DNA from: Listeria immobilis
GTDB taxonomy: Bacteria > Bacillota > Bacilli > Lactobacillales > Listeriaceae
Assembly (NCBI RefSeq): GCF_014322765.1
Contig: NZ_JAASTZ010000002.1
Span: 177,492-241,491, forward strand
DNA: 64,000 nt
Direction of reading: 5' to 3'
Under the pieces are notes generated by a model, which ran no database searches, was not told the DNA's origin, and was given only the letters and a program-made list of their open reading frames with translations. Position numbers and translations under genes: made by a program. This document shows, one piece after another, positions 1 to 10,712 of the stretch (positions are counted from its first letter, which is position 1; the number at the start of each line of letters is the position of its first letter).

Positions 1-202
1 ATTAGCAAAAAATAAAACACTAGTGACTTTCACCGAACAACTTCAAACAATTACCGAGCATACCCCAAGAGACGTGGCAGGCTGGCATATTTGCTTGAAG
101 AAATTACAATCGGTAGCCGAGGGAAGCGACTACGATTTTGATCAAACTGAGTTCGAGTCACTTTTTTCAAAGTATCAAAAAGCATTAAAGAGCGCTATAT
201 AA
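1..202 (+). CDS. C-terminal fragment of an unidentified protein, possibly SRPBCC/AHSA1 type
   Basis: The frame open from base 2 gives 66 residues and ends at TAA 200-202; the start lies outside the window. The tail contains a TPRDVAGWHICLKKLQ segment followed by an acidic helix. The GWH-x-CL-x-x-L pattern resembles the C-terminal helix of AHSA1/SRPBCC-domain proteins, but this is a weak resemblance and no catalytic role can be given. A strong terminator follows 13 bases after the stop, which supports this as a genuine gene end. Confidence 0.6.
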   Translation, partial: LAKNKTLVTFTEQLQTITEHTPRDVAGWHICLKKLQSVAEGSDYDFDQTEFESLFSKYQKALKSAI

Positions 203-214
203 AATAATAATGTC

Positions 215-257
215 AAGCCTTAAATAAAGCGAAACTAGTTTTATTTAAGGCTTTTTT
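215..257 (+). terminator. Rho-independent terminator
   Basis: A perfect 14-bp stem (215-228 with 240-253) beginning AAGCCTTAAATAAA is followed by a run of T. It closes the partial gene at the left edge. Confidence 0.9.
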
Positions 258-516
258 GGCTGGAACTAAAAAGTGGTTATGTTTAAAAATGAAATATAAG
301 TATGACTTGAAGAAAATACATTTTTCGGAATGATAATACCTACAAATAACTCAATCTAAAGTAATAATTCAGCTTAAAAAGAAATAGTTCACTTTTAATA
401 CTATTAGCAAATGGCTTTTTTCGTGAATTTTTCGTGAATTTTTACACTTTTCCATTTGGTCAAGCATGATTTCGTGGTACACTATAGGGAGAATAGTTAA
501 ACAAATGGAGGATTTA

Positions 517-933
517 ATGAATAGACAAACAGAATTTATTTTACTAATTATTGGTGCATCATTTAGCATTCTAACTTTTTTCGGAGCTGCTTTATACGCT
601 GTTGTATTTGGATTTAGCACTTTTTTGATGTACGCGGAGCCTTATTCCTATAGCAGTGGTGAAGATACATTTGTGGCTGGGTTATTTACTTTCTTTGCAG
701 TTGTAGCTGCATTGTTCGCTGTAGTTTCTGCAGTTTTCGGTTTTATCGGTGCATTTAAAATTAAGAATAACCATGCAAAAGTAAAGACTTTTGGAACATG
801 TTTTATTGTTCTAGGTGGATTACAAATTTTCACGATTTCAGGAATTTTATTTTTAATCGCTGGAATATTAACAGTTAGCAAAAAGGAATATAAAACAAAT
901 TATAAAGAAGATGAGGGGATAAAATGGGAGTAG
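517..933 (+). CDS. DUF4064-like four-helix membrane protein
   Basis: A 138-residue hydrophobic protein. I chose ATG 517 because GGAG at 507-510 is well spaced and the product then begins MNRQTEFILLIIGASF, the usual opening of DUF4064 proteins; an upstream ATG at 466 in the same frame has no ribosome site. Membrane segments cover about residues 8-35, 55-80 and 95-125, with a charged cytoplasmic tail. Its function is unknown. It overlaps the next gene by 10 bases, so the two are translationally coupled. Confidence 0.8.
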   Translation: MNRQTEFILLIIGASFSILTFFGAALYAVVFGFSTFLMYAEPYSYSSGEDTFVAGLFTFFAVVAALFAVVSAVFGFIGAFKIKNNHAKVKTFGTCFIVLGGLQIFTISGILFLIAGILTVSKKEYKTNYKEDEGIKWE

Positions 934-1322
934 GAGTACTTTTTCCAATATTGATAATATTTGTGATGATACTTAGCTTAGCTGCAAAAGCGCTTTTAGC
1001 TATTTGGGTTTATAAAGACGCTGAACAACGTGGAATGAATGCAATTCTTTGGTGTCTACTTATGGTTTTCGTCAATGTGTTTATTATATTGGTAATCTAT
1101 CTAATCGTTCGTAGAAAAGGCGAAGTAATGAAGAAAAACCTGGGATTACTAATCAGTGGGATTGGAATAGCAGTTGTTAATACGCTGTTGGTAATTATTT
1201 GTTTTGTTGGTCTAATCTTCTTTATCGCAAACGATGGAGGTATGCACAATATGATGGACGGCTATAATTATGATGATGATTATCATTTCGATGATAGCTA
1301 TGACTATGATGAAGACTTTTAA
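924..1322 (+). CDS. Small membrane protein with acidic Asp/Tyr-rich tail
   Basis: A 132-residue protein overlapping the upstream DUF4064 gene. Helices lie at about residues 4-27, 40-62 and 72-100. The segment around KDAEQRGMNAILW resembles the PLDc_N-type membrane modules common in Firmicutes. The last 30 residues are dominated by Asp, Tyr and His, a possible metal-binding or extracellular tail. The family is not securely identified and no function can be assigned beyond being a partner of the preceding gene. Confidence 0.8.
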   Translation: MGVGVLFPILIIFVMILSLAAKALLAIWVYKDAEQRGMNAILWCLLMVFVNVFIILVIYLIVRRKGEVMKKNLGLLISGIGIAVVNTLLVIICFVGLIFFIANDGGMHNMMDGYNYDDDYHFDDSYDYDEDF

Positions 1323-1332
1323 AATATTACTT

Positions 1333-1370
1333 AGAATCTGTTGCTAAGATAAGAACAGGTTCTTTTTATT
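1333..1370 (+). terminator. Rho-independent terminator
   Basis: The stem AGAATCTGTT (1333-1342) pairs with AACAGGTTCT (1354-1363) with one G-U pair, followed by TTTTATTTTT. It ends the two-gene membrane protein operon. Confidence 0.8.
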
Positions 1371-1426
1371 TTTATGATAAAAGGGTATATAGTACAAAAA
1401 GGAATTTCGACAAGGGGAACTGCTGA

Positions 1427-2434
1427 ATGGATACAGTTATTTTAATTACGATTATTATCGTGTTTATGGGATTAGCGTTTGATTTTATTAATGGTTTTCA
1501 TGATATTGCGAATGCTGTTGCTACAAGTATTTCGACAAGAGCTTTAAAACCACGTGTAGCAATAGGATTAGCAGCAATTATGAATTTTCTTGGAGCGATT
1601 TCTTTTACCGGGGTAGCAGAATCATTAACGAAAAGTATTGTGGATCCGTTCTCTCTCAATAATGGGGAGTTCGTCGTGCTTTGCGGGCTTATAGCAGCGG
1701 TCATTTGGAATTTGATGACTTGGGTTGTAGGTATGCCTAGTAGTTCCTCACATGCGCTTATTGGTGCGATTGCAGGTGCTTCAATTGCTTCTGCCAGCAG
1801 TTTTAGTGTACTTAATTGGGCTGGATTTACAACAATTATCATCGCGCTTATTGTATCGCCAATTATTGGTTTTACAGTCGGATATTTGATTTATTCTTTA
1901 TTTAAAAATTTATTTCACGATAAAAAATTAGGAAAAATGAATCGCCGTTTTCGTTTTATTCAAATTGGGACGGCGGCTCTGCAAGCTTATTGGCATGGGA
2001 CGAATGATGCTCAAAAAACGATGGGGATTATCACACTAGCTTTGGTTACAAGTGGGTTGTTAAAAGAATCTGCAGGTATACCTTTTTGGGTACAATTGAG
2101 TTGTGCTGCTGCGATGGCGATTGGATCATCAGTTGGTGGTTACCGTATTATCAAAACAGTTGGAACAAAAATAATGAAAATCACCCCAGTTACAGGAGTT
2201 GCTTCAGATTTAAGTTCTCTCACAGTTATTATGACCGCAACGTTAATTCATTTGCCTGTTAGTACCACACAAGTAATTGATAGTTCGATTATGGGAGTTG
2301 GAACAGCTAACCATAAAAAAGAAGTGAATTGGCGGACAGGGAAGAATATGGTGGTGACTTGGTTTATTACATTACCACTAGCGGGACTTTTAGCGGCCGT
2401 GGTTTACTGGGTTTCCGCAGCGATTTTCTTATAA
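1427..2434 (+). CDS. PiT-family inorganic phosphate transporter
   Basis: A 335-residue polytopic permease of the PiT (PHO-4) family, which imports phosphate as a metal-phosphate complex driven by protons. Both signature repeats are present: FINGFHDIANAVATSIST near residue 22 and YWHGTNDAQKTMGIITLA near residue 190, as expected for the inverted two-fold repeat. The length is normal for bacterial PiT proteins. The start is ATG 1427 with AGGGG upstream. The PitR/DUF47 partner that often precedes pit genes is not adjacent here. The VOC gene follows after 15 bases and is probably cotranscribed. Confidence 0.95.
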   Translation: MDTVILITIIIVFMGLAFDFINGFHDIANAVATSISTRALKPRVAIGLAAIMNFLGAISFTGVAESLTKSIVDPFSLNNGEFVVLCGLIAAVIWNLMTWVVGMPSSSSHALIGAIAGASIASASSFSVLNWAGFTTIIIALIVSPIIGFTVGYLIYSLFKNLFHDKKLGKMNRRFRFIQIGTAALQAYWHGTNDAQKTMGIITLALVTSGLLKESAGIPFWVQLSCAAAMAIGSSVGGYRIIKTVGTKIMKITPVTGVASDLSSLTVIMTATLIHLPVSTTQVIDSSIMGVGTANHKKEVNWRTGKNMVVTWFITLPLAGLLAAVVYWVSAAIFL

Positions 2435-2449
2435 AAAGGAGGTTTATGT

Positions 2450-2830
2450 ATGAAAATAGAACATATTGCATTATGGACTAGAGATATAGAAAAAATGAAA
2501 TCATTCTATGTTACATACTTTGGAGCAACAGCAAATGCCAAATACGAAAATAAGACAAAAGGATTTATATCTTATTTTTTAACATTTGAAACAGGGGCGC
2601 GTCTTGAAATAATGAAACGAACAGATATAGTAGATGGAGTAGCAGCTGAAAAATTAGGTTGGGCTCATATAGCGATTGCAACAGAGTCAAAAGCGGCGGT
2701 TGACGAGCTAACAGAAAAACTAAGAGCGGCAGGGTTTGAAGTTTTAGGAGAAGCAAGGACTACAGGAGATGGCTACTACGAAAGCGTTATTGCGGATCCA
2801 GAAGGAAATCGAGTGGAAATCACTTGCTAA
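2450..2830 (+). CDS. VOC superfamily (glyoxalase/bleomycin-resistance fold) protein
   Basis: A 126-residue protein with the paired beta-alpha-beta-beta-beta modules of the vicinal oxygen chelate family. Candidate metal ligands are His5 in MKIEHIAL, a Glu in the ARLEIMKR strand, His in WAHIAIA and the terminal Glu in EGNRVEITC, matching the four-ligand pattern of this fold. The substrate cannot be read from the sequence. An excellent AAAGGAGG site precedes ATG 2450. It lies close behind the phosphate transporter. Confidence 0.88.
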   Translation: MKIEHIALWTRDIEKMKSFYVTYFGATANAKYENKTKGFISYFLTFETGARLEIMKRTDIVDGVAAEKLGWAHIAIATESKAAVDELTEKLRAAGFEVLGEARTTGDGYYESVIADPEGNRVEITC

Positions 2831-2894
2831 AATGAATTGTCACAAATTAAAATATCCTGTAGTATAAAGATATACATTATAATGAGGTGAATTT

Positions 2895-3287
2895 GTGGAT
2901 ATAGTAACGAATAAAATTATCGTAGAAAAATATAACTTTGAAACAATTTTGGAAGAAAATGGACAAATCGAAAATAAAATTGAATTAGAAGTCCATGAAG
3001 TAGAACCAATTGGTGGAAACGATGAACTAATGGCGAAAGGGAAAATTTTTAAGATAACTATTCCTTTTGTATTAGTACTTGAAAAGTTTCGGATAGATGG
3101 TAGAATCAGCCGTATTGTCCAAGTGAAAGATTATTTTGGTCAGTTTTCAGATTTAGCTATTCCAGATGTAGAAGGATTATCTAACCCATTAATTGATTAT
3201 ATCAAGCGCTTAACGTACGATGTGACGGAAATTGCGTTTGATGAGCCAGGGATTAGTCTTGATTTTAACGCTAATCATAAGAGCTAG
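2895..3287 (+). CDS. DUF1149-like protein
   Basis: A 130-residue soluble, acidic, beta-rich protein with no signal peptide or membrane segment. The overall pattern (KIIVEKYNFE at the N terminus, a LEVHEVEP strand, DYFGQFSDL, IDYIKRLTYDVTEIAFD near the end) resembles the DUF1149 family of Firmicutes, which has a SecB-like fold. That assignment is from memory of the family. The start is GTG 2895, set by GAGGTG at 2884-2889. It sits 12 bases upstream of the NusG-II gene and is probably cotranscribed with it. Confidence 0.75.
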   Translation: MDIVTNKIIVEKYNFETILEENGQIENKIELEVHEVEPIGGNDELMAKGKIFKITIPFVLVLEKFRIDGRISRIVQVKDYFGQFSDLAIPDVEGLSNPLIDYIKRLTYDVTEIAFDEPGISLDFNANHKS

Positions 3288-3299
3288 TTAGGAGAGGAA

Positions 3300-3722
3300 A
3301 TGCGTCAATATATGAAAATGGTTCGCCCATTTGATGTTATTATTATCACTATACTAATATTGGGCTCATTTTTACCATTAATACTTTTTACTGCTGCTGA
3401 AGCAAAGACGGCTAGCGATGAAGTTATTGCGATTGTTTCGCAAGACGGAAAAGTTATTCGGAAGATCACATTAACAGGTCATAAAGGAAACGAACAATTT
3501 ACCATTAAGGGAAAAGGCGCTCAGTATAATTTGATGGAAGTGGACGATGAACGAATCCGAATTAAAGAGGATAACAGTCCCGATCAAGTTGGTGTGATGA
3601 TGGGCTGGAAATCCAAACCTGGGGATACAATTGTTTGTTTACCGCATAAAGTTTTTGTGGAAATTAAATCAACAGCTAAAGAAAGTAACGATCCAGATAC
3701 GGATTTAATTGTACCAAATTAG
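3300..3722 (+). CDS. Membrane-anchored NusG domain II-containing protein
   Basis: A 140-residue protein with one N-terminal membrane anchor (about residues 12-34) followed by an extracytoplasmic NusG_II domain (about 40-120). The domain shows strands VIAIVSQDGKVIRKI, the glycine-rich EFTIKGKG region and GMKSKPGDTIVCLPHKVFVEI, the hallmark end of this family. Homologues often neighbour Gx-type quinone-precursor transporters, but none is present here. AGGAGAGG precedes ATG 3300. Confidence 0.85.
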   Translation: MRQYMKMVRPFDVIIITILILGSFLPLILFTAAEAKTASDEVIAIVSQDGKVIRKITLTGHKGNEQFTIKGKGAQYNLMEVDDERIRIKEDNSPDQVGVMMGWKSKPGDTIVCLPHKVFVEIKSTAKESNDPDTDLIVPN

Positions 3723-3746
3723 GAAAATCCTTTTAGCTAAGGGAAC

Positions 3747-3785
3747 AAAAGCCCCGTGATCTCAAATAGAAATCACGGGGCTTTT
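3747..3785. terminator. Bidirectional terminator between convergent genes
   Basis: A perfect 14-bp stem (3747-3760 with 3772-3785) contains GCCCCGTGAT with A- and T-rich flanks. It serves both the NusG-II gene on the plus strand and rph on the minus strand. Confidence 0.92.
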
Positions 3786-3787
3786 GG

Positions 3788-6388
<2,601 letters not shown>

Positions 6389-6512
6389 TTAATCTCCTCC
6401 AATTCTTTTGAAAAATAATTCTTGACTAAAATAGACTCCACAAGGTATAATTAAAATAGGGATTACTTTAGACAAAAATAATAATTCGTATACATCTAAC
6501 TAAATTTACCAT

Positions 6513-6526
6513 AAATAGCGCTATTT
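6513..6526. promoter_or_regulatory. 14-bp perfect palindrome upstream of rph
   Basis: AAATAGCGCTATTT is fully self-complementary and lies about 40 bp upstream of the candidate -35 element of rph. It is operator-like. No regulator is known to me for this site. Confidence 0.35.
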
Positions 6527-6546
6527 TTCAATAATAAATGTAGATA

Positions 6547-6587
6547 AAAAGCCAAAATTCTTTAAATAGAATTTTGGCTTTTGTTTT
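6547..6587. terminator. Bidirectional terminator
   Basis: A 15-bp perfect stem (6547-6561 with 6568-6582) containing AAGCCAAAATTCT. It lies two bases beyond the stop codon of the minus-strand gene at 6589-7491 and carries U-runs in both directions. Confidence 0.88.
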
Positions 6588-6588
6588 A

Positions 6589-7491
6589 TTATTGTTCAAA
6601 TTTGCATAATGTTAGGCCACGAGACTGAGCGTCGGATACGGTTACGGCAGTTTCACCATTGGAATTATTTAAACCGCGACAATTTTGATCATAATGGTAT
6701 CTTTTGCCGTGTTCGGTAATATAAACCATCTGTCCTTGTTCGTTACTAGTATCTGGCTTTGCGGCAGCTCTTTCAGCAGCGACACGTTTATCCTCTGCCG
6801 CTTTTTTCTCTGCTGCTATTTTTGCGGCTTCTTCGGCAGCTTTCTTATCGGCAGCTATTTTTGCTTCCGCTGCACGCTTCTCTTCTGCAATACGCTGTTG
6901 TTCTTCCGCTGCAATACGCTCTTTCTCAATTCGTTCATTTTCGGCTTTTTCAGCAGCGATACGTTCTTCCTCTGCTTTAGCAGCAAGCTTCGTTTCATAA
7001 CCTTCACTTACTTCCAAAGAAAGAGTCTGTTCTTTGGTTTTGCCATCAATAGTAATTGAAAGTAGGGCTTCACTTGGGTGGTCAAATTCGTTAAGTGAAA
7101 TACTAAATGCCCCTTTATCATCTGCTGTGGTGCTAGATTCTGGGCTATCTTCTAAAACAAGTTTAACTTCTGCTCCAGGGTTCGTTTTTCCTTCAATAAC
7201 GATTGTACCATTATCATCTGTTGTAAATGATTTTTCTGCTTTTAAAAGTGTTTTTACAGCTTCTTTTTTTGTTTTTTCTGATTTCGTTTTTTCCTCTTGT
7301 TTTGGTTTCTCGGTCGCGGCTTCATCTTCTGCGCTTGGAATAATTCCTACCCCAATAATAATTGCTAAAATAGAACTAAGTATAACAATTTGTGTTTTTT
7401 TACGCGGCCAAATTCCTCTTTTAGAACGTCTAATCCCAAATATTAGTACACCTATCCCTGCTAAAAACAGCAATGTTCCTAATCCCGTCAT
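6589..7491 (-). CDS. Membrane protein with Ig-like domain, Ala/Lys/Glu coiled coil and C-terminal Cys/His motif
   Basis: A 300-residue protein. ATG 7491 is chosen because GGGAG lies just upstream; longer readings start without a site. Two N-terminal helices (about 5-20 and 33-50) are followed by a Lys/Glu linker, an Ig-like beta module (about 90-160, TDDNGTIVIEGKTNPGAEV), a long TolA-like coiled coil of AEEKRAAEAK units (about 165-255), and a small terminal domain with YHYDQNCRGLNN and a second Cys in LTLCKFEQ. The two Cys and nearby His could bind a metal or form a disulfide. Function unknown; probably surface exposed. Confidence 0.8.
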   Translation of the reverse strand: MTGLGTLLFLAGIGVLIFGIRRSKRGIWPRKKTQIVILSSILAIIIGVGIIPSAEDEAATEKPKQEEKTKSEKTKKEAVKTLLKAEKSFTTDDNGTIVIEGKTNPGAEVKLVLEDSPESSTTADDKGAFSISLNEFDHPSEALLSITIDGKTKEQTLSLEVSEGYETKLAAKAEEERIAAEKAENERIEKERIAAEEQQRIAEEKRAAEAKIAADKKAAEEAAKIAAEKKAAEDKRVAAERAAAKPDTSNEQGQMVYITEHGKRYHYDQNCRGLNNSNGETAVTVSDAQSRGLTLCKFEQ

Positions 7492-7577
7492 ATTAATCTC
7501 CCTCTCCCTTTTTTGTCTATCATATTCATTATAGTATGATTGCTCATTAATACACAAGATAAACCGGAAATAAATAC

Positions 7578-7823
7578 TTAATTTTTTATACGTTCAGCTA
7601 ATGAACTGAATAAAATGCCACAGAAAAGTGTGAAAATAATAAAAATAGTTACAGATTTTAACCATAGTTCACTAGAAAAAAAGCTACTATTTATAGAAAA
7701 AAAGGATAGAACAGGACCGATAAAGGCAAAAAGAAAGGTGATGGGAATAGAGCGAAAGGCGGATTTAGCAATATATTTAAAGGTTTTTTCGATAGTAATC
7801 TTCCTCTCTTTTAAAGTTTCCAA
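7578..7823 (-). CDS. Small two-helix membrane protein, start uncertain
   Basis: An 81-codon frame with two hydrophobic segments (about residues 25-45 and 56-72). The only in-frame canonical start is TTG 7823, which has no ribosome site. A good AGAGAGGA sequence lies inside the frame but is followed by ATT and ATC rather than ATG. Either a rare ATT/ATC start is used or the start codon has mutated. It lies divergent from the small gene at 7925. No family was recognised. Confidence 0.5.
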   Translation of the reverse strand: METLKERKITIEKTFKYIAKSAFRSIPITFLFAFIGPVLSFFSINSSFFSSELWLKSVTIFIIFTLFCGILFSSLAERIKN

Positions 7824-7861
7824 AAGAAGTATACTATAAAAAGTTCCAAAATAGTACTCTC

Positions 7862-7890
7862 TTGAATATTCTTCACGATTGCTTTATCAT
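7862..7890 (+). promoter_or_regulatory. SigA-type promoter
   Basis: TTGAAT (7862-7867), 17 bp, TATCAT (7885-7890), placed about 35 bases before the start of the small gene at 7925. Confidence 0.55.
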
Positions 7891-7924
7891 AAAGAAAAGA
7901 TAAGTGTTTTGGAGGTGTGGAAAT

Positions 7925-8104
7925 ATGACAAAACCAATAGAGGAATGGAGCGCTAAAGCGGAAAAAGCTGCTCGGAAAACTGGTGAAGTTGCAGGGACAG
8001 TTGCAAAAGTATCTGTTTATGGTTCCATTTGGGCTGTAAAAGCTGGTGTCCACAAATCTCGGACATTTGTACAAGGATTCAAAAACGGTTGGTCTGGTAA
8101 ATAA
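7925..8104 (+). CDS. Short basic helical protein of 59 residues
   Basis: ATG 7925 is set by GGAGGTG at 7911-7917. The product [20 protein letters not shown]... is Lys/Ala-rich with a central moderately hydrophobic stretch ([20 protein letters not shown]) and a basic tail, suggesting an amphipathic or membrane-associated peptide. It is 26 bases upstream of the ZIP transporter gene and probably cotranscribed. No function is known to me. Confidence 0.75.
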   Translation: MTKPIEEWSAKAEKAARKTGEVAGTVAKVSVYGSIWAVKAGVHKSRTFVQGFKNGWSGK

Positions 8105-8130
8105 AACCATGGGAAAAGGGAGAAAGTGAA

Positions 8131-8940
8131 TTGTTAAATTACTTATCATCATTAAACCCAGTACTGCTGGCGCTACTTGCTGGTATCTTTACGTGGGCAT
8201 GTACTGCGGCTGGAGCATCATTAGTATTTTTCTTCAAAAATCTTAATAAAAAATGGGGCAATGTGATGCTTGGATTTGCTGCTGGTGTTATGCTGGCTGC
8301 TAGTTTTTGGTCACTTCTTGCACCTGCAATAGAAATGAGTGCTGATTGGGGTAAGTTTTCTTTTGTACCAGCGCTGATTGGGTTTCTATTAGGTGGTATT
8401 TTCTTGCGTGTTATTGATAGGATTATTCCACATTTACATTTTGGCTTTCCAGAACAATCAAAAGAGGGACCGAAAACATCTCTTAGAAAAAGTATTTTAT
8501 TAGTTTTATCCATTACTATTCATAACATTCCAGAAGGTGCAGCAGTTGGTGTAGCTTTTGGGGCAGTGATAACAGGAGATACGGAAACATTAATTACAGC
8601 AATTGTGTTAGCGCTTGGTATTGGTATTCAAAACTTCCCTGAAGGTGCGGCTGTTTCGATTCCACTGCGCGGAGAAGGATTATCTCGCGGGAAAAGTTTT
8701 TGGTATGGACAATTGTCAGCGGTAGTCGAACCGATTTTTGCTGTCATTGGAGCAGTGTTAGTGGTTTTTGTAACACCTATTTTACCATATGCACTTGCAT
8801 TTGCAGCTGGGGCGATGATTTTTGTTATCGTAGAGGAATTAATACCTGAATCTCAAGTAGAAGGTTCGGCCGATTTAGCAACCGCGGCGACAATGGCAGG
8901 ATTTGCTGTGATGATGATCTTAGACGTAGCACTTGGATAG
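8131..8940 (+). CDS. ZIP-family divalent metal transporter
   Basis: A 269-residue membrane protein of the ZIP family, which imports zinc or related divalent cations. The two metal-binding helices are clear: [15 protein letters not shown] (about residues 131-145) and [16 protein letters not shown] (about 171-186), with a VEP motif in the next helix. The first has the canonical His-Asn-x-x-Glu-Gly pattern; the second begins Asn-Phe-Pro-Glu-Gly. The start is TTG 8131 behind GGGAGAAAG. No metal regulator box was recognised upstream. Confidence 0.93.
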   Translation: MLNYLSSLNPVLLALLAGIFTWACTAAGASLVFFFKNLNKKWGNVMLGFAAGVMLAASFWSLLAPAIEMSADWGKFSFVPALIGFLLGGIFLRVIDRIIPHLHFGFPEQSKEGPKTSLRKSILLVLSITIHNIPEGAAVGVAFGAVITGDTETLITAIVLALGIGIQNFPEGAAVSIPLRGEGLSRGKSFWYGQLSAVVEPIFAVIGAVLVVFVTPILPYALAFAAGAMIFVIVEELIPESQVEGSADLATAATMAGFAVMMILDVALG

Positions 8941-8961
8941 AATTTATCTAAGTGTTTTTTT
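8930..8961 (+). terminator. Terminator overlapping the ZIP gene stop codon
   Basis: CACTTGGATA pairs with TATCTAAGTG across a short loop, followed by seven T. The left arm includes the last codons and stop of the ZIP gene. Confidence 0.82.
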
Positions 8962-9012
8962 ATGACTAAATTTATATTTGCGGATTAAGCGTATTTAATG
9001 TAAAATCAATAG

Positions 9013-9105
9013 TGAAACATTTCACAATAAGCTAGTTTTCAGGTATATTCCTGTGACTATACATTCGACACGGAAAAAAGCTCCCACTTTATCCGTGTCT
9101 TTTTT
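9013..9105 (+). ncRNA. Candidate small RNA between the ZIP gene and pgdA
   Basis: A promoter TTGCGG (8978-8983), 17 bp, TAAAAT (9001-9006) is followed by three hairpins: GTGAA/TTCAC (9012-9025), CAGG/CCTG near 9041-9052, and a terminator GACACGGA/TCCGTGTC (9067-9099) with six T. The terminator loop contains GCTCCCAC, a C-rich sequence able to pair with Shine-Dalgarno regions, as in LhrC-type Listeria RNAs. No ORF is present. Alternatively it is an attenuated 5' leader of pgdA, whose start is 96 bases downstream. Confidence 0.45.
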
Positions 9106-9200
9106 GGTACTTTTAGCCTATTTTTAAACGATTATTTTTTACTGTATAATTGTCATATAAGAAAAGCTGGGGAAGGCGATTCTTAGATGAGGTGTCTACT

Positions 9201-10583
9201 GTGCGAATCAGATGGTTTAGATTATCAGTAGCAGCTATTTTCCTTATTATTATACTTGTAGTTGGAATGAAAGAATTTCAAAAATATCAATTTACAAAGT
9301 CTCGTAATAAAGTAATAGCGCAAATGGATAAGCTAATGGCAGAAAAAAATGGCAGTGAATTTCGCCGTTTGGAAAAGGTGAAAGATGGAGTCGAAATAAT
9401 TTCTTATATTCCTAAAACTGCTACAAAAGAAGATAACAAAACTATTCAAAATGAAGTGAATGAAGCCATCGACAAAGCGCAACTTGAAAAGGCAGAAATT
9501 ATTTTTTATACTTTTCAAAAGCGGAAATTGGTTAAAAACGCAGTATCTTATAAAGTGGAGCAATATGAGTATGTTAAAGAAGGTCAAACAAAACTATCGC
9601 TCCAAAACGAAAAAGATATATGCAAAAATTTAGTAACGGATGCTGAAACAGGCAACTTACTAACACTTGAAAATGTTCTACAAAAGAGTGATGAAACAAA
9701 AGTAAAAATCAAAACAGCTGTAGAGCAAGAACTTATTAAATCAGGGGACATTCCTTTAAAAGACATTGGGGTTTTAGGGGAAGTTAAGAGTATAGCTAAA
9801 TGGACAGATACAAATTTTGGGCTAACGGATACAGAATTAATTTTACCGATTGAAGTACCTGGATATTTAAAAATTAAAAAGGTTAATTTAAAATTAGCTG
9901 ATATTGCGGATTTGGTCAATAAACGTTATTTACCAGCTGATATTAAAGTTCCGGCTACACCAAAAGCAAAAGCAGGCAAAAAAATTGCGCTTACTTTTGA
10001 CGATGGTCCAAGTGCTTCAGTAACACCTAAAGTACTTGAAACATTGAAACGCAATAAGGTTAAAGCAACTTTCTTTGTACTCGGCTCCCAAGCGTTACAA
10101 AATCCGGGATTAGTAAAACGTGAATTAAATGACGGTCACCAAGTTGGAAGTCATTCATGGGATCATCCACAACTTACAAAGCTCTCTAAAAAAGAAGTGT
10201 ATGATCAAGTTTTGAAAACGCAAAAAGTCATTTTTGATCAAACTGGGTATTTTCCAACAACAGTCCGCCCGCCTTATGGTGCGGTAAACAAAGAAGTAGC
10301 CGAAGAAATGGGTCTTCCGATAATTCAGTGGTCAGTTGATACAGAAGATTGGAAGAACAAAAACCCGAAAATTATCACATCAAAAATCATGGCAAGTGCT
10401 TCAGATGGTGCGATTGTGTTAATGCACGATATTCATTCAACGACAGAAGCGAGTCTTGATAAAACCATCAAACTGCTAAAAAAACAAGGTTATCAATTTG
10501 TCACTATTAATGAGTTGTTTAGTGAAAAATTACAAGTTGGAAAGCAATACTTCGATGAAAGTGAAGCGAGGATAGTAAAATAA
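9201..10583 (+). CDS. pgdA: Peptidoglycan N-acetylglucosamine deacetylase PgdA
   Basis: A 460-residue membrane-anchored enzyme that removes acetyl groups from GlcNAc in peptidoglycan, giving lysozyme resistance. Order: N-terminal anchor (about 8-27), a PdaC/RsiV-like extracytoplasmic region (about 45-240) and a NodB deacetylase domain (about 265-450). NodB motifs visible: ALTFDDGPS, HQVGSHSWDHP with the metal-binding His pair, RPPYGAVN, and the later VDTEDW and LMHDIH segments. GTG 9201 is chosen because GAGGTG precedes it and the product then begins VRIRWFRLS; a longer frame to 9150 has no ribosome site. Confidence 0.93.
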   Translation: MRIRWFRLSVAAIFLIIILVVGMKEFQKYQFTKSRNKVIAQMDKLMAEKNGSEFRRLEKVKDGVEIISYIPKTATKEDNKTIQNEVNEAIDKAQLEKAEIIFYTFQKRKLVKNAVSYKVEQYEYVKEGQTKLSLQNEKDICKNLVTDAETGNLLTLENVLQKSDETKVKIKTAVEQELIKSGDIPLKDIGVLGEVKSIAKWTDTNFGLTDTELILPIEVPGYLKIKKVNLKLADIADLVNKRYLPADIKVPATPKAKAGKKIALTFDDGPSASVTPKVLETLKRNKVKATFFVLGSQALQNPGLVKRELNDGHQVGSHSWDHPQLTKLSKKEVYDQVLKTQKVIFDQTGYFPTTVRPPYGAVNKEVAEEMGLPIIQWSVDTEDWKNKNPKIITSKIMASASDGAIVLMHDIHSTTEASLDKTIKLLKKQGYQFVTINELFSEKLQVGKQYFDESEARIVK

Positions 10584-10602
10584 TTTTATTTTGTTTAATT
10601 TG

Positions 10603-10643
10603 AACGTAGACAATGTGTTAAGTCATTTTGTCTGCGTTTTTGT
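10603..10643 (+). terminator. Terminator of pgdA
   Basis: AACGTAGACAA pairs with TTGTCTGCGTT (one G-U), followed by TTTTGTTTT. Confidence 0.85.
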
Positions 10644-10712
10644 TTTAAATGTTCTTAAGATGACTAAATTAATGAGTTAAATAATGGAGAAATTTCCGGT
10701 ATGGTAATGAAG

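Larger units (their letters stand above)
6422..6587 (+). ncRNA. Candidate promoter-terminator small RNA unit (upstream region of rph)
   Basis: A near-consensus plus-strand promoter, TTGACT (6422-6427), 18 bp, TATAAT (6446-6451), has no gene downstream in its direction. Transcription from about 6458 would run into the terminator at 6547-6582, giving an RNA of about 130 nt. The minus-strand rph promoter (candidate TTGTCT, 6475-6470) overlaps it. This could be a small RNA, an interfering antisense promoter, or a chance match in AT-rich DNA. Confidence 0.35.

Noticed and set aside
6685..7534. Several plus-strand frames opposite the coiled-coil membrane protein
   Set aside because: They are mirror frames of the repetitive Ala/Glu/Lys coding sequence, giving Phe/Leu/Cys-rich products typical of antisense artefacts.
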